Shown here piece after piece: positions 8,378 to 13,732 of a DNA stretch of 18,967 bases. Made by a program: the position numbers and the translations under genes. Position 1 is the first letter of the stretch, and the number at the start of each line of letters is the position of its first letter. The stretch is from Candidatus Dormiibacterota bacterium (GTDB taxonomy: Bacteria; Chloroflexota; Dormibacteria; Dormibacterales; Dormibacteraceae), in NCBI GenBank assembly GCA_003151665.1, contig PLYD01000145.1:1-18967 (forward strand), given 5' to 3'. The notes beneath the pieces are model-generated. The model searched no databases. It worked only from the letters and a program-made list of their open reading frames with translations, and had not been told where the DNA came from.

Positions 8378-8449
8378 CTAAACGAGCCAACCACCGACAA
8401 CTCGCGGCCGGTGTCCACTTCTCATCAATCGCCTAAACATACGGACCAT
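8378..8449 (-). CDS. 23-residue ORF with strong ribosome site: leader peptide or small protein
   Basis: On the minus strand a near-perfect Shine-Dalgarno (GGAGAGGAGG, about 8 bases before the ATG) precedes ATG at 8449. The peptide begins MVRMFRRLMR, contains HRPR and ends VVGGWLV before TAG at 8378-8380. The stop is only 9 bases from the 5' arm of the terminator hairpin, and the large HD-GYP/MFS gene follows on the same strand. This order (short ORF, terminator, transporter gene) is the layout of ribosome-controlled attenuators such as the uORF ahead of whiB7 or the leader peptides of macrolide-efflux genes. It could equally be a small basic protein at the end of the regulator transcript. Seen: ORF, ribosome site, hairpin. 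Inferred: regulation. Confidence 0.55.
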   Translation of the reverse strand: MVRMFRRLMRSGHRPRVVGGWLV

Positions 8450-8531
8450 GTCAAATCCTCCTCTCCCCTTTATTTCCCTTCCCAACTCGCTGCGCTACTC
8501 CATGTCATGTGCTGTAGCCAGCATTGGGCAG

Positions 8532-8573
8532 GCGGCTTAAATAAGGAATCCACAAATTCCACGTCGAAGCCGC
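8532..8573 (-). other. Nested stem-loop in the leader region
   Basis: A perfect 7-bp inverted repeat, GCGGCTT / AAGCCGC (8567-8573 with 8532-8538 on the minus strand), encloses a second stem GGAAT / ATTCC (8556-8560 with 8545-8549). It lies between the response regulator stop and the 23-codon ORF, upstream of the terminator. It may be a folded 5' leader or part of a small RNA. I do not recognise a known riboswitch class in it. Confidence 0.4.
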
Positions 8574-8599
8574 TGGAGAGCCATGGCCCGAGACTATGG

Positions 8600-8628
8600 A
8601 AATTAACTACCGGCTAGAGATCCGCCAA
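8600..8628 (-). promoter_or_regulatory. Possible sigma-70-like promoter for the leader ORF and HD-GYP/MFS transcript
   Basis: Reading leftwards, TTGGCG (8628-8623) and TAATTT (8605-8600) are separated by 17 bases. The -35-like box lies in the last codons of the response regulator gene. Matches to consensus are partial, so this is only a candidate that would give a leader carrying the stem-loop, the 23-codon ORF and the terminator. Confidence 0.25.
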
Positions 8629-9246
8629 TGTGATCAAGCCGAGCTTCAACGCAGTACTCACGGCTTCCCCACGGTTCGTCGAATCCAGTTTCCTAAAAAT
8701 GTTGTGGAGGTGAGCCTCAACTGATGAGGCCGCCAGGCTGAGCTCCTGAGCGAGCCGCTTTGTGGTCAGTCCCTTCGCGATGCCGCGTAACACCTGCATT
8801 TCCCTGGATGTGAGAGCCACCGATGGCGTTTGGGATAGCGGGGTCCGTTCAGCTACTCGACGAAGGACATCCGGGATCATCTTGCGGGGAACCGGGCTTT
8901 CGCTTCGCAGCGCGGCCCAGAGCGCGCGCTGAAGTTCTGTGGGACCTGAGTCTTTTAAGACATAGCCTGAGCAACCCGCTTGCATCATCCTCAATAGGTC
9001 GTCGCTTGACTCGGATACAGTCCAGGCGATGACTTTTGCATCCGGATACTGCTCAAGGAGCGCCTTAGTCGTCGCTGGTCCATCCATTCCTGGCATGTGT
9101 ACGTCCATTAGCACGAGATCAGCCCTCAGGGTCGCCATGGCAAGAAGCGCATCAGGCCCAGAGGAGGCTTCTCCACACAATCGGAGACCGGCCGCTGTTC
9201 CAAGCATCGTTCGCGCTGCCACGCGTGGCAGCATGCTGTCGTCCAC
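8614..9246 (-). CDS. NarL/LuxR-type response regulator
   Basis: 210 residues if started at the GTG at 9246. Receiver: VDDS acidic pair at the very N-terminus, phospho-acceptor D48 in LVLMDVHMPGMDG, and K98 in GYVLKDSG. A C-terminal GerE/LuxR helix-turn-helix follows (about residues 145-205, LTSREMQVLRGIAKGLTTKRLAQELSL). The GTG removes most of the first receiver strand: the same frame continues upstream as KVYRVLV directly before VDDS, but from there to the stop at 9355-9357 I find no ATG, GTG or TTG. A CTG at 9303 or an ATC at 9294 may be the true start, so the 5' end is probably about 16-19 codons longer. It is divergent from the histidine kinase at 9319 and is its likely partner. A stop-to-ORF gap of 164 bases separates it from the 23-codon ORF. 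Confidence 0.88.
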   Translation of the reverse strand: MDDSMLPRVAARTMLGTAAGLRLCGEASSGPDALLAMATLRADLVLMDVHMPGMDGPATTKALLEQYPDAKVIAWTVSESSDDLLRMMQAGCSGYVLKDSGPTELQRALWAALRSESPVPRKMIPDVLRRVAERTPLSQTPSVALTSREMQVLRGIAKGLTTKRLAQELSLAASSVEAHLHNIFRKLDSTNRGEAVSTALKLGLITLADL

Positions 9247-9318
9247 TACGAGGACCCGGTATACCTTTCGGTCAGCCGGAACAGCTTTTGAGATGCTAGC
9301 CAGCTTATCAAGAAGGAA

Positions 9319-10665
9319 ATGCGCCGAAAAGCCGTAACGCCGGCCGTGTACGTCCTAGTGCTCGCGATTGTATTAGCCGCGATCAACGCGCTCACCTGGC
9401 GATTTGACTTAGTCCATCGGGATCAGGCACTTGAAGTGTTGTACCTGATCACAGCGAGTTTCCTGCTGACGATCCCCCAGGTTCGCATTGAACGCGGTCG
9501 ACTTAGCCTCAACGCAATTGCTACCGCGGCCGCGACAGTTCTTCTGAACCCGCTAGATGCAAGCCTTGTCGGATTGGTGACATCCCTCTCACAATTTCGG
9601 CGCGGCCCGTGGGTTACGCTCGGAAACGCTGCTATTAATGCGACAGCGGCTTGTGTCGGCTCGGTCATAGCGAATCAGTTTGGTCCCGGACATAGCTTGG
9701 CGTTGGTGCCGCGCGCTTTGGCTGTGATCACGTTCTGCGTTGCAAACATGGCACTGGTAGGAACAGCAATGCGGATCGGTACGGGTGAATCACCGATGAG
9801 CATCATCCGGCACAACTTCACGCGTTCGTTTTTCGCCGCCTTTGGTTACTTCGGACTGGCCGCACTTCTTCTCAGTTACGTTCTTGACGGTTCTCTTACC
9901 GGCTACATACTCGCGACGATCGTCTGTGTGCTGGCCCTTGCTCTGACCGACACCATGGCGGGGAGACGAGTGAGACGTGGGTTGGAGGCCGAGTTGTCCG
10001 ACGCTGATCGTCACCTCTTTCACAGTCGTGCTGTTGAGGGTGTCGTTCATAATCTCCGCAATCACGTTGCTACTGCCGTTGGCTATTTGAAAGAGATCGA
10101 GCCCCACCGTCTCGATCCTGTCGACCGCGAGAGCCTTGAAACTGCCACCGCCGCCGCGACTGACGCGGTGACCGTGTTGCGCAGCCTCTCGCAGGGGGCC
10201 ACCCCAAGGGTTAGTTACGCGTCCGAGCCCGTGGATCTGAATGAGCTCGTGACGCGCGCGCTCGGAATGGCGCGGCCACGCGCCCGTCACAAAGAGATTC
10301 AACTCGCGGTCCGCGAGTCCGCCGAAGATGTCAGCGTCCGCGCGGACCCTCTCCTTATGCGCGAAGTCATCACGAACCTGATGAACAACGCTATTGATGC
10401 GGCTCCTTCAGGCGGCCGCGTGACCGGTAGCGCCGGCCGGCGCAATGGCCGACCTTACTTCAGCATCGCCGACGACGGTCCAGGTATCTCGGATGAGCAT
10501 CGCCACCACCTGTTCGAGCCTCACTTCACTACAAAGGAGGGCGGTACCGGACTTGGCCTTTTCATGTCGTACGGCATCGTTCGCGAGCATCAAGGCGACC
10601 TCCTGTATATAGGTGACCGCCGCGGCGCCGTCTTTATGGTCGTTCTGCCGCCATTCTCAGGCTGA
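9319..10665 (+). CDS. Membrane histidine kinase (7TM sensor, DHp, HATPase)
   Basis: 448 residues from the ATG at 9319, with AGAAGG just upstream. Residues 1-215 are a membrane sensor of about seven helices. The DHp helix has the phospho-acceptor in GVVHNLRNHVATAVGYL (H244 likely). The ATPase domain has the N box NLMNNAIDA (353-361), G1 DDGPGI (385-390), F box LFEPHFTTK and G2 GGTGLGLF (408-415). All catalytic boxes are intact. The sensor resembles that of the HD-GYP/MFS protein in helix layout and in the segments before the output domain. It diverges from the NarL-type regulator, the likely cognate partner. Its last codons (VREHQGDLLY to PPFSG) are the intact version of the sequence repeated as five fragments downstream. 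Confidence 0.92.
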   Translation: MRRKAVTPAVYVLVLAIVLAAINALTWRFDLVHRDQALEVLYLITASFLLTIPQVRIERGRLSLNAIATAAATVLLNPLDASLVGLVTSLSQFRRGPWVTLGNAAINATAACVGSVIANQFGPGHSLALVPRALAVITFCVANMALVGTAMRIGTGESPMSIIRHNFTRSFFAAFGYFGLAALLLSYVLDGSLTGYILATIVCVLALALTDTMAGRRVRRGLEAELSDADRHLFHSRAVEGVVHNLRNHVATAVGYLKEIEPHRLDPVDRESLETATAAATDAVTVLRSLSQGATPRVSYASEPVDLNELVTRALGMARPRARHKEIQLAVRESAEDVSVRADPLLMREVITNLMNNAIDAAPSGGRVTGSAGRRNGRPYFSIADDGPGISDEHRHHLFEPHFTTKEGGTGLGLFMSYGIVREHQGDLLYIGDRRGAVFMVVLPPFSG

Positions 10666-11014
10666 CAGCTAGGCCCGCTTCTAGGCTGGTGGGCTCATCC
10701 GAGCCGACGACGGCCTGACAAGTAGGACACCCGTGAGACCCAGCTGACGTCGCTCCCATGGATAAGGAGAAACGGCTATCGCCTTCCGTCTCGGGCAGGC
10801 GGGCTCAGGAGTTCAGGCCCCACGGTCCCCTTTAGGGTAAGCCGCGCTCCCGGGTACTCGCTCGTTTCATCCGCAATTGGACGACTGCTGGTTGGCGGCT
10901 TCCATGAAACGCTTCATGGCCCGCAATCTCGTCCGCTTGCAACCGCTCTCGATCGCCAGTTGCCACGACCGCGAGCTTAGCTCGAGATTGACCAGATCAT
11001 GACTTCCGCTGCAG
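10666..11014 (+). other. Gene-free stretch after the kinase, with two small hairpins
   Basis: I see no convincing gene here. There is a GGCTC-ATCC-GAGCC hairpin at 10692-10705, 27 bases after the kinase stop and without a T run. There is a perfect inverted repeat CCATGAA-ACGC-TTCATGG at 10902-10919 that could be an operator or hairpin. Two ATG-started ORFs of 23 and 31 codons (starts 10758 and 10904) lack convincing ribosome sites. Confidence 0.5.
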
Positions 11015-11119
11015 CTCATATAGCAAACAGTCGTGCGCGAGCATGAAGGCGACTTGGTTTACCAGGGCAGCCGGCGCGGAGCGATCTTCACTGTGACCCT
11101 TCCGCCCTACTCAGAGTAG
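11015..11119 (+). pseudogene. Histidine kinase 3'-end fragment, tail 1
   Basis: Aligns without gaps to the last 35 codons of the intact kinase (9319-10665). The kinase reads FMSYGIVREHQGDLLY and the fragment reads LI-stop-QTVVREHEGDLVY, then QGSRRGAIFTVTLPPYSE and a TAG stop. The stop in the middle is the TAG of CATATAG (11017-11023). Only the end of the HATPase domain, after the G2 box, is present. It cannot be expressed as a kinase. It shares a 25-bp exact block (11015-11039) with tail 2, while the sequences on both sides differ. Confidence 0.85.
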
Positions 11120-11145
11120 CCACCCTGCGACGCAGCGCCTAACGG

Positions 11146-11265
11146 TCAGGATTGCCCATTGTCACGATGCCGGCGGCGCCGGAATCGCATATAGAACGGG
11201 ATGGCGGCGATGGCGACTATCGCAGGCAATGCCCAAACGACTCCCCAGAGAAAGTGTAAACGCAT
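11146..11265 (-). CDS. 39-residue single-helix membrane protein with an arginine tail
   Basis: ATG at 11265, stop TGA at 11146-11148. The product starts MRLHFLWGVVWALPAIVAIA and has one hydrophobic helix (about residues 5-25), then a basic tail (RFRRRRHR) and DNGQS. Only a weak AGG lies upstream of the ATG. No family recognised. The plan (one helix followed by four consecutive arginines) matches the 37-residue repeat-encoded protein at 11609 and 13499, though the sequences are not alike, and this one is on the opposite strand. It lies between two kinase tails. It could be a real small membrane protein or chance; the clean helix-plus-basic tail favours the first. Confidence 0.4.
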   Translation of the reverse strand: MRLHFLWGVVWALPAIVAIAAIPFYMRFRRRRHRDNGQS

Positions 11266-11426
11266 GCCTAGCAGTACCGATCGTACCAGCGGTTGTTGAG
11301 GATCCAGCACTGGTTGGACATATAGTCCCAGCGTCCATCGGCTTAGGCATCGTAGGCGCGCTGATGCTCTTGGGCGGAGGACTGATCTCCGGCCTGAGCC
11401 TGATCCTCACGCCCCGGGCTGTCTAG
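11229..11426 (+). CDS. Possible small hydrophobic ORF
   Basis: Open from the ATG at 11229 to the TAG at 11424-11426 (65 codons). Only the last 38 codons look like a protein: one strongly hydrophobic helix (SIGLGIVGALMLLGGGLISG) and a short polar end (TPRAV). A CTG at 11310, 6 bases after GAGGA, would give just that part. Its first 37 bases overlap the minus-strand 39-residue ORF. No family recognised. Start and coding status are uncertain. Confidence 0.25.
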   Translation: MPKRLPRESVNACLAVPIVPAVVEDPALVGHIVPASIGLGIVGALMLLGGGLISGLSLILTPRAV

Positions 11427-11456
11427 CCCCGGCTCGGCGAAAGAACCTGGCACATC

Positions 11457-11560
11457 CTCATATAGCAAACAGTCGTGCGCGGCATCAAGGCGACTTGACC
11501 TACCAAGGCGGCCGCCACGGCGCTGTATTTGTGGTTAGTCTTCCGCCCTATCTGGAGTGA
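11457..11560 (+). pseudogene. Histidine kinase 3'-end fragment, tail 2
   Basis: Starts with the same 25 bases as tail 1, including CATATAG, then loses one base before GGCATCAAGGCGAC, putting the kinase frame out of phase with the TAG. The downstream frame reads HQGDLTYQGGRHGAVFVVSL then PPYLE and TGA (11558-11560). It is the left edge of repeat unit 1. Compared with tail 4, its later copy, the three differences in this frame after CAT all change amino acids (H/R, Y/D, E/A), so it looks unconstrained. Confidence 0.8.
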
Positions 11561-11608
11561 GCCCGCGGCCCTCAGCGCGCACTACACAGGACGGCGGGAG
11601 GTATTGAT

Positions 11609-11722
11609 ATGTTTTTGATCTCGACCGCCATCACCCCAAACAAGATCATTGCGGGCGTCGTCCTTCTCGTTGTCGTCCTAGCCGCAGCGGGTTTCTGGAT
11701 GTCGCGTCGCCGCCGCGGCTAA
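11609..11722 (+). CDS. 37-residue single-helix membrane protein, repeat copy 1
   Basis: ATG at 11609, 7 bases after a good ribosome site (CGGGAGG), stop TAA at 11720-11722. The protein starts MFLISTAITPNKIIAGVV, continues as a hydrophobic helix to GFW, and ends MSRRRRG, the arginines presumably on the cytoplasmic side. No family recognised. A second copy at 13499-13612 keeps the ribosome site, length and frame. The five base differences are an ATG/GTG start swap, three synonymous changes and one Leu/Ile change, which suggests selection on the protein. A third, degenerate piece (LISTAISPNKIIAGVVL) lies inverted at 13246-13294. Function unknown; the position between kinase tails suggests a link to membrane signalling or simply hitch-hiking on a repeated element. 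Confidence 0.6.
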   Translation: MFLISTAITPNKIIAGVVLLVVVLAAAGFWMSRRRRG

Positions 11723-11755
11723 ACGCCAACGGTCTTAAGGAGGACCTGAGCTGCT

Positions 11756-11842
11756 GTGTCCTCCGCTGCCTACAATCCCTCAAGCTATCCCGCCGTCGCC
11801 GAAGACCTGAACGCCACGTGGACGTACCCCGTCTTCATATAG
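11756..11842 (+). CDS. Possible 28-residue ORF ending at the CATATAG stop, copy 1
   Basis: GTG at 11756, 12 bases after AAGGAGG (a long spacing). The product starts MSSAAYNPSSYPAVAEDL and ends TWTYPVFI at the TAG of CATATAG, in frame with kinase tail 3. The copy at 13646-13732 differs by one synonymous and two conservative changes (E/D, L/V), but its ribosome site is weakened to AACGAGG. Coding is possible, not shown. It could instead be the decayed upstream part of the same kinase fragment. Confidence 0.3.
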   Translation: MSSAAYNPSSYPAVAEDLNATWTYPVFI

Positions 11843-11938
11843 GAATCACGACGTCGCTGGCATCGAGGAGAACTCTTCCTCGAAGGTACCCGTCGCGGCG
11901 CCGTCTTCACGGTCATTCTCCCGCCGTTCGCCGACTGA
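11834..11938 (+). pseudogene. Histidine kinase 3'-end fragment, tail 3
   Basis: Begins TTCATATAG, then in the same frame reaches HRGELFLEGTRRGAVFTVIL and PPFAD before TGA (11936-11938). Equivalent to the last 35 codons of the intact kinase, with TAG in place of the Ser codon of FMSYG. Its counterpart tail 5 differs at about half the codons of the tail, mostly at third positions, although the 300 bp upstream of both are nearly identical. The two tails therefore seem to come from two different kinase genes. Confidence 0.82.
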
Positions 11939-12022
11939 TTGAGAAGATTCCGAATCCAGGGTCAGAGCTAGCGGGACTAGCCAGAACTCGCTGAGCAACT
12001 CGAGCCGGATCGAGTTGGTTCG

Positions 12023-12143
12023 TCAGTTCGTCAGCTCGACGATCAGGCGCGTCGCCCGTCCGTCGGATCGGCTTACCGGCGCCCTGGACCTCGCCTCACC
12101 GGGTTTCGAGCACGCCAGTCACGGTGGCTCGGCTAACGCTCAA
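12023..12143 (-). pseudogene. MarR-family regulator remnant
   Basis: On the minus strand a TTG at 12143 opens LSVSRATVTGVLETR then a stop (12096-12098). It matches the recognition-helix part of the MarR fragment at 14935-15186 (LIVSRATVTGVLDT). In another frame the MarR wing continues as PVSRSDGRATRLIVELTN to a TGA at 12023-12025. At least one frameshift and the absence of the N-terminal dimerisation helices make it non-functional. It lies in the gene-poor stretch between the two 480-bp units. Confidence 0.65.
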
Positions 12144-12219
12144 CGCTCACCTGATGTAGTTCGGCTGGCAGGGCTGGCCGCTGGAAGTCAGCCCGGCCGG
12201 CGGGTTGGTGTTTGTCCAA

Positions 12220-12336
12220 ATGGGTACTTCGGCCTCGCCACGAGTCTGTATGGAGCAATGGGCGCAGAAGGCGGTGACGGCCTCGACCGGGGAAGTAGTG
12301 GTAAAGCTAACGACGGCGGATGCGCTGTTGCCTTAG
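12220..12336 (+). CDS. Possible 38-residue ORF just ahead of the regulator gene
   Basis: ATG at 12220 to TAG at 12334-12336, 19 bases before the GTG of the NarL-type regulator. The product begins MGTSASPRVCMEQWAQKAV and ends with GEVVVKLTTADALLP. The frame is open back to a TAG at 12157-12159 (with FGWQGWPLEVSPAGGLVF), and third positions are mostly G or C as in real genes of this window. There is no good ribosome site, and TTG 12205 or GTG 12208 are other starts. It could be the end of a broken gene. No family recognised. Confidence 0.3.
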   Translation: MGTSASPRVCMEQWAQKAVTASTGEVVVKLTTADALLP

Positions 12337-12355
12337 ACGGTAGAGGGTAGCGACG

Positions 12356-13051
12356 GTGAGCAACCCGGAGCGCGCCGCCAATGGCGAGCCGGCTCCTCGC
12401 CGAGTGCGCGTCTTGATCGTGCAGGACCATCCGCTGCTGGCTTCTGCCATCGCCCGGGTCCTCGAAGAGCAGCCCGACCTGGCGGTGTCCGGGGTCTCCG
12501 CCTCGGGTGCAGCCGCCCTCGAGGCGGCCGCCCACGACCGACCCGACGTCGTGCTCATGGACTTCCGGCTCCCCGACGTGAGCGGGCCGGAGGCCGCCCG
12601 CATGCTCCAGAACGCGCACGCCGACGCCGCGATCGTGTTCCACAGCGCCGACGAATCTGAGACCGCGCTCCTGGATGCGGTCGACGCCGGCGCCACCGCC
12701 TACCTGACCAAGGAGGCAACCGCGGATCAGATCATCGAGGCCGTCCGCCGCGCCTCCAAGGGCGAGGTGCTCATCCCAGTCGAGCTATTCGCGCGCGCGA
12801 TCGCCCGGCAGCGGGGCGTGGTGACGCTGAAGCGTGAGCGGGAGCAGCTGCTCGCGGAGTTCACGCCGCGGGAGCTCGACATCCTGCACCTGCTTGCCGA
12901 AGGCCTGGACACGACCGCGATGTCCCAGCGTCTGGGCATCGCCCCCCATACCGTCGAGTGGCACGTCCGCCATGTGATCGAAAAGCTGCAGGTCCACTCC
13001 AAGCTGCAAGCCGTGATCGCAGCCGCGCGTATGGGCCTGATCGAGCTATAG
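12356..13051 (+). CDS. NarL/LuxR-type response regulator, altered acidic pocket
   Basis: 231 residues, GTG start with GAGGG 10 bases upstream. A 15-residue polar N-terminus precedes a receiver (about 17-135) with VLIVQDHPLL, phospho-acceptor D69 in VVLMDFRLPDVSG, S97 and K119 in YLTKEA. A linker (140-165) leads to a LuxR/GerE DNA-binding domain (168-228, FTPRELDILHLLAEGLDTTA, then HTVEWHVRHVIEKLQVHSK). The usual first acidic residue of the Mg2+ pocket is Gln (Q23-D24 where D-D is normal), which may weaken phosphorylation or alter its lifetime. No complete kinase gene is next to it; only kinase tails surround it, so it may be an orphan left after loss of its partner, or may answer to the kinase at 9319. 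Confidence 0.92.
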   Translation: MSNPERAANGEPAPRRVRVLIVQDHPLLASAIARVLEEQPDLAVSGVSASGAAALEAAAHDRPDVVLMDFRLPDVSGPEAARMLQNAHADAAIVFHSADESETALLDAVDAGATAYLTKEATADQIIEAVRRASKGEVLIPVELFARAIARQRGVVTLKREREQLLAEFTPRELDILHLLAEGLDTTAMSQRLGIAPHTVEWHVRHVIEKLQVHSKLQAVIAAARMGLIEL

Positions 13052-13347
13052 GGCTCCAAAGCCATCCTCTTACGGCGGTGGCGCGCCGTGCTCACCCGTG
13101 GCGACAAAGCAGGCAGCCGACTTTCGGCCCTTTGCTGGGAAGGCACCCGCGGGGCTGCGGGCGCCCGGGAGTTGGGAAATCTGGAAGTCGTTCGACAGCC
13201 ATTCCCGTTGTTAGCAACACCGATCGCGCGGCGCGCATCCCGGCGAGGACGACGCCCGCAATGATCTTGTTAGGGCTGATGGCGGTCGAGATCAGATACC
13301 AAGGCCCCAGCGCCGACGACTTGAGCGCTTGATGGACGCACCGGCTC
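13052..13347 (+). other. Gene-poor stretch with an inverted ORF fragment
   Basis: No convincing gene. It contains the inverted fragment at 13246-13294 and a short GCCGA-CTT-TCGGC hairpin near 13118, without a T run. Open frames exist on both strands but have no coding signature apart from that fragment. Confidence 0.5.
13246..13294 (-). pseudogene. Inverted fragment of the 37-residue membrane protein ORF
   Basis: On the minus strand this reads LISTAISPNKIIAGVVL, matching the first half of the repeat-encoded protein (T to S only), with about 46 of 49 bases identical. It then runs into unrelated sequence (AGMRAARSVL). It is in opposite orientation to, and about 250 bp before, copy 2. Start codon and helix end are lost. 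Confidence 0.7.
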
Positions 13348-13452
13348 GTCATATAGGAGTCACGACGACGCGGGCATCAAGGCGACTTGACCTACCAAGG
13401 CGGCCGCCGCGGCGCTGTATTTGTGGTTAGTCTTCCGCCCGATCTGGCGTGA
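13348..13452 (+). pseudogene. Histidine kinase 3'-end fragment, tail 4
   Basis: GTCATATAGGAGTCACGACG leads into HQGDLTYQGGRRGAVFVVSL, then PPDLA and TGA (13450-13452). It is the left part of repeat unit 2. Downstream of GGCATC it matches tail 2, but its front (GGAGTCACGACG) matches tails 3 and 5 rather than tail 2, so it is a mosaic of the two fragment types. Confidence 0.82.
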
Positions 13453-13498
13453 GCCCGCCCTCAGCCGCGCACTACACTGGACGGCGGGAGGTATTGAT

Positions 13499-13612
13499 GT
13501 GTTTCTGATCTCGACCGCCATCACGCCAAACAAGATCATTGCGGGCGTCGTCCTTATCGTTGTCGTTCTAGCCGCAGCGGGTTTCTGGATGTCGCGTCGC
13601 CGCCGCGGCTAA
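13499..13612 (+). CDS. 37-residue single-helix membrane protein, repeat copy 2
   Basis: GTG at 13499, same ribosome site (CGGGAGG) and length as the ATG-started copy at 11609; stop TAA at 13610-13612. The protein differs only at one position in the helix (Ile for Leu at residue 20). One hydrophobic helix of about 20 residues and an MSRRRRG end. The ATG at 13497 in another frame leads to an immediate stop, so GTG is the start. No family recognised. Confidence 0.6.
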   Translation: MFLISTAITPNKIIAGVVLIVVVLAAAGFWMSRRRRG

Positions 13613-13645
13613 ACGCCAACGGTCTTAACGAGGACCTCAGCTGCT

Positions 13646-13732
13646 GTGTCCTCCGCTGCCTACAATCCCTCAAGCTATCCCGCGGTCGCCGACGACGTGA
13701 ACGCCACGTGGACGTACCCCGTCTTCATATAG
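13646..13732 (+). CDS. Possible 28-residue ORF ending at the CATATAG stop, copy 2
   Basis: GTG at 13646, stop TAG of CATATAG at 13730-13732. Starts MSSAAYNPSSYPAVADDV and ends TWTYPVFI. The upstream AAGGAGG of copy 1 is AACGAGG here, so translation is less likely. See copy 1 at 11756. Confidence 0.25.
   Translation: MSSAAYNPSSYPAVADDVNATWTYPVFI

Larger units (their letters stand above)
11458..11938 (+). repeat. 480-bp direct repeat, unit 1
   Basis: Nearly the same as 13349-13828, 1890 bp away in the same orientation. Each unit is kinase tail A, a 37-codon membrane ORF, a 28-codon ORF and kinase tail B. From 11575 to about 11863 the copies differ at only about a dozen positions; tail B (after GGCATC) is much more diverged between units. 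The units flank a MarR remnant, a NarL-type regulator gene and an inverted ORF fragment. No transposase and no inverted terminal repeats were seen. Confidence 0.88.

Noticed and set aside
10758..10829. 23-codon ORF starting MDKEKRLSPS
   Set aside because: No ribosome site and no match in the repeats.
10904..10999. 31-codon ORF starting MKRFMARNLV just before tail 1
   Set aside because: Weak upstream site, overlaps an inverted repeat, and no second copy supports it.
11188..11325. Two more CATATAG motifs (11188 and 11319)
   Set aside because: They lack the conserved sequence that follows the motif in the five tails; the first lies inside the 39-residue ORF. Probably chance, though the local density is noteworthy.
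11741..11765. GGAGGAC / GTCCTCC stem after the 37-codon ORF as a terminator
   Set aside because: No T run follows and one pair is lost in the second unit.
12958..13352. Overlapping frames of 86-124 codons on both strands downstream of the regulator
   Set aside because: They overlap the regulator gene or contain only the inverted fragment of the 37-residue ORF; the rest is not protein-like.
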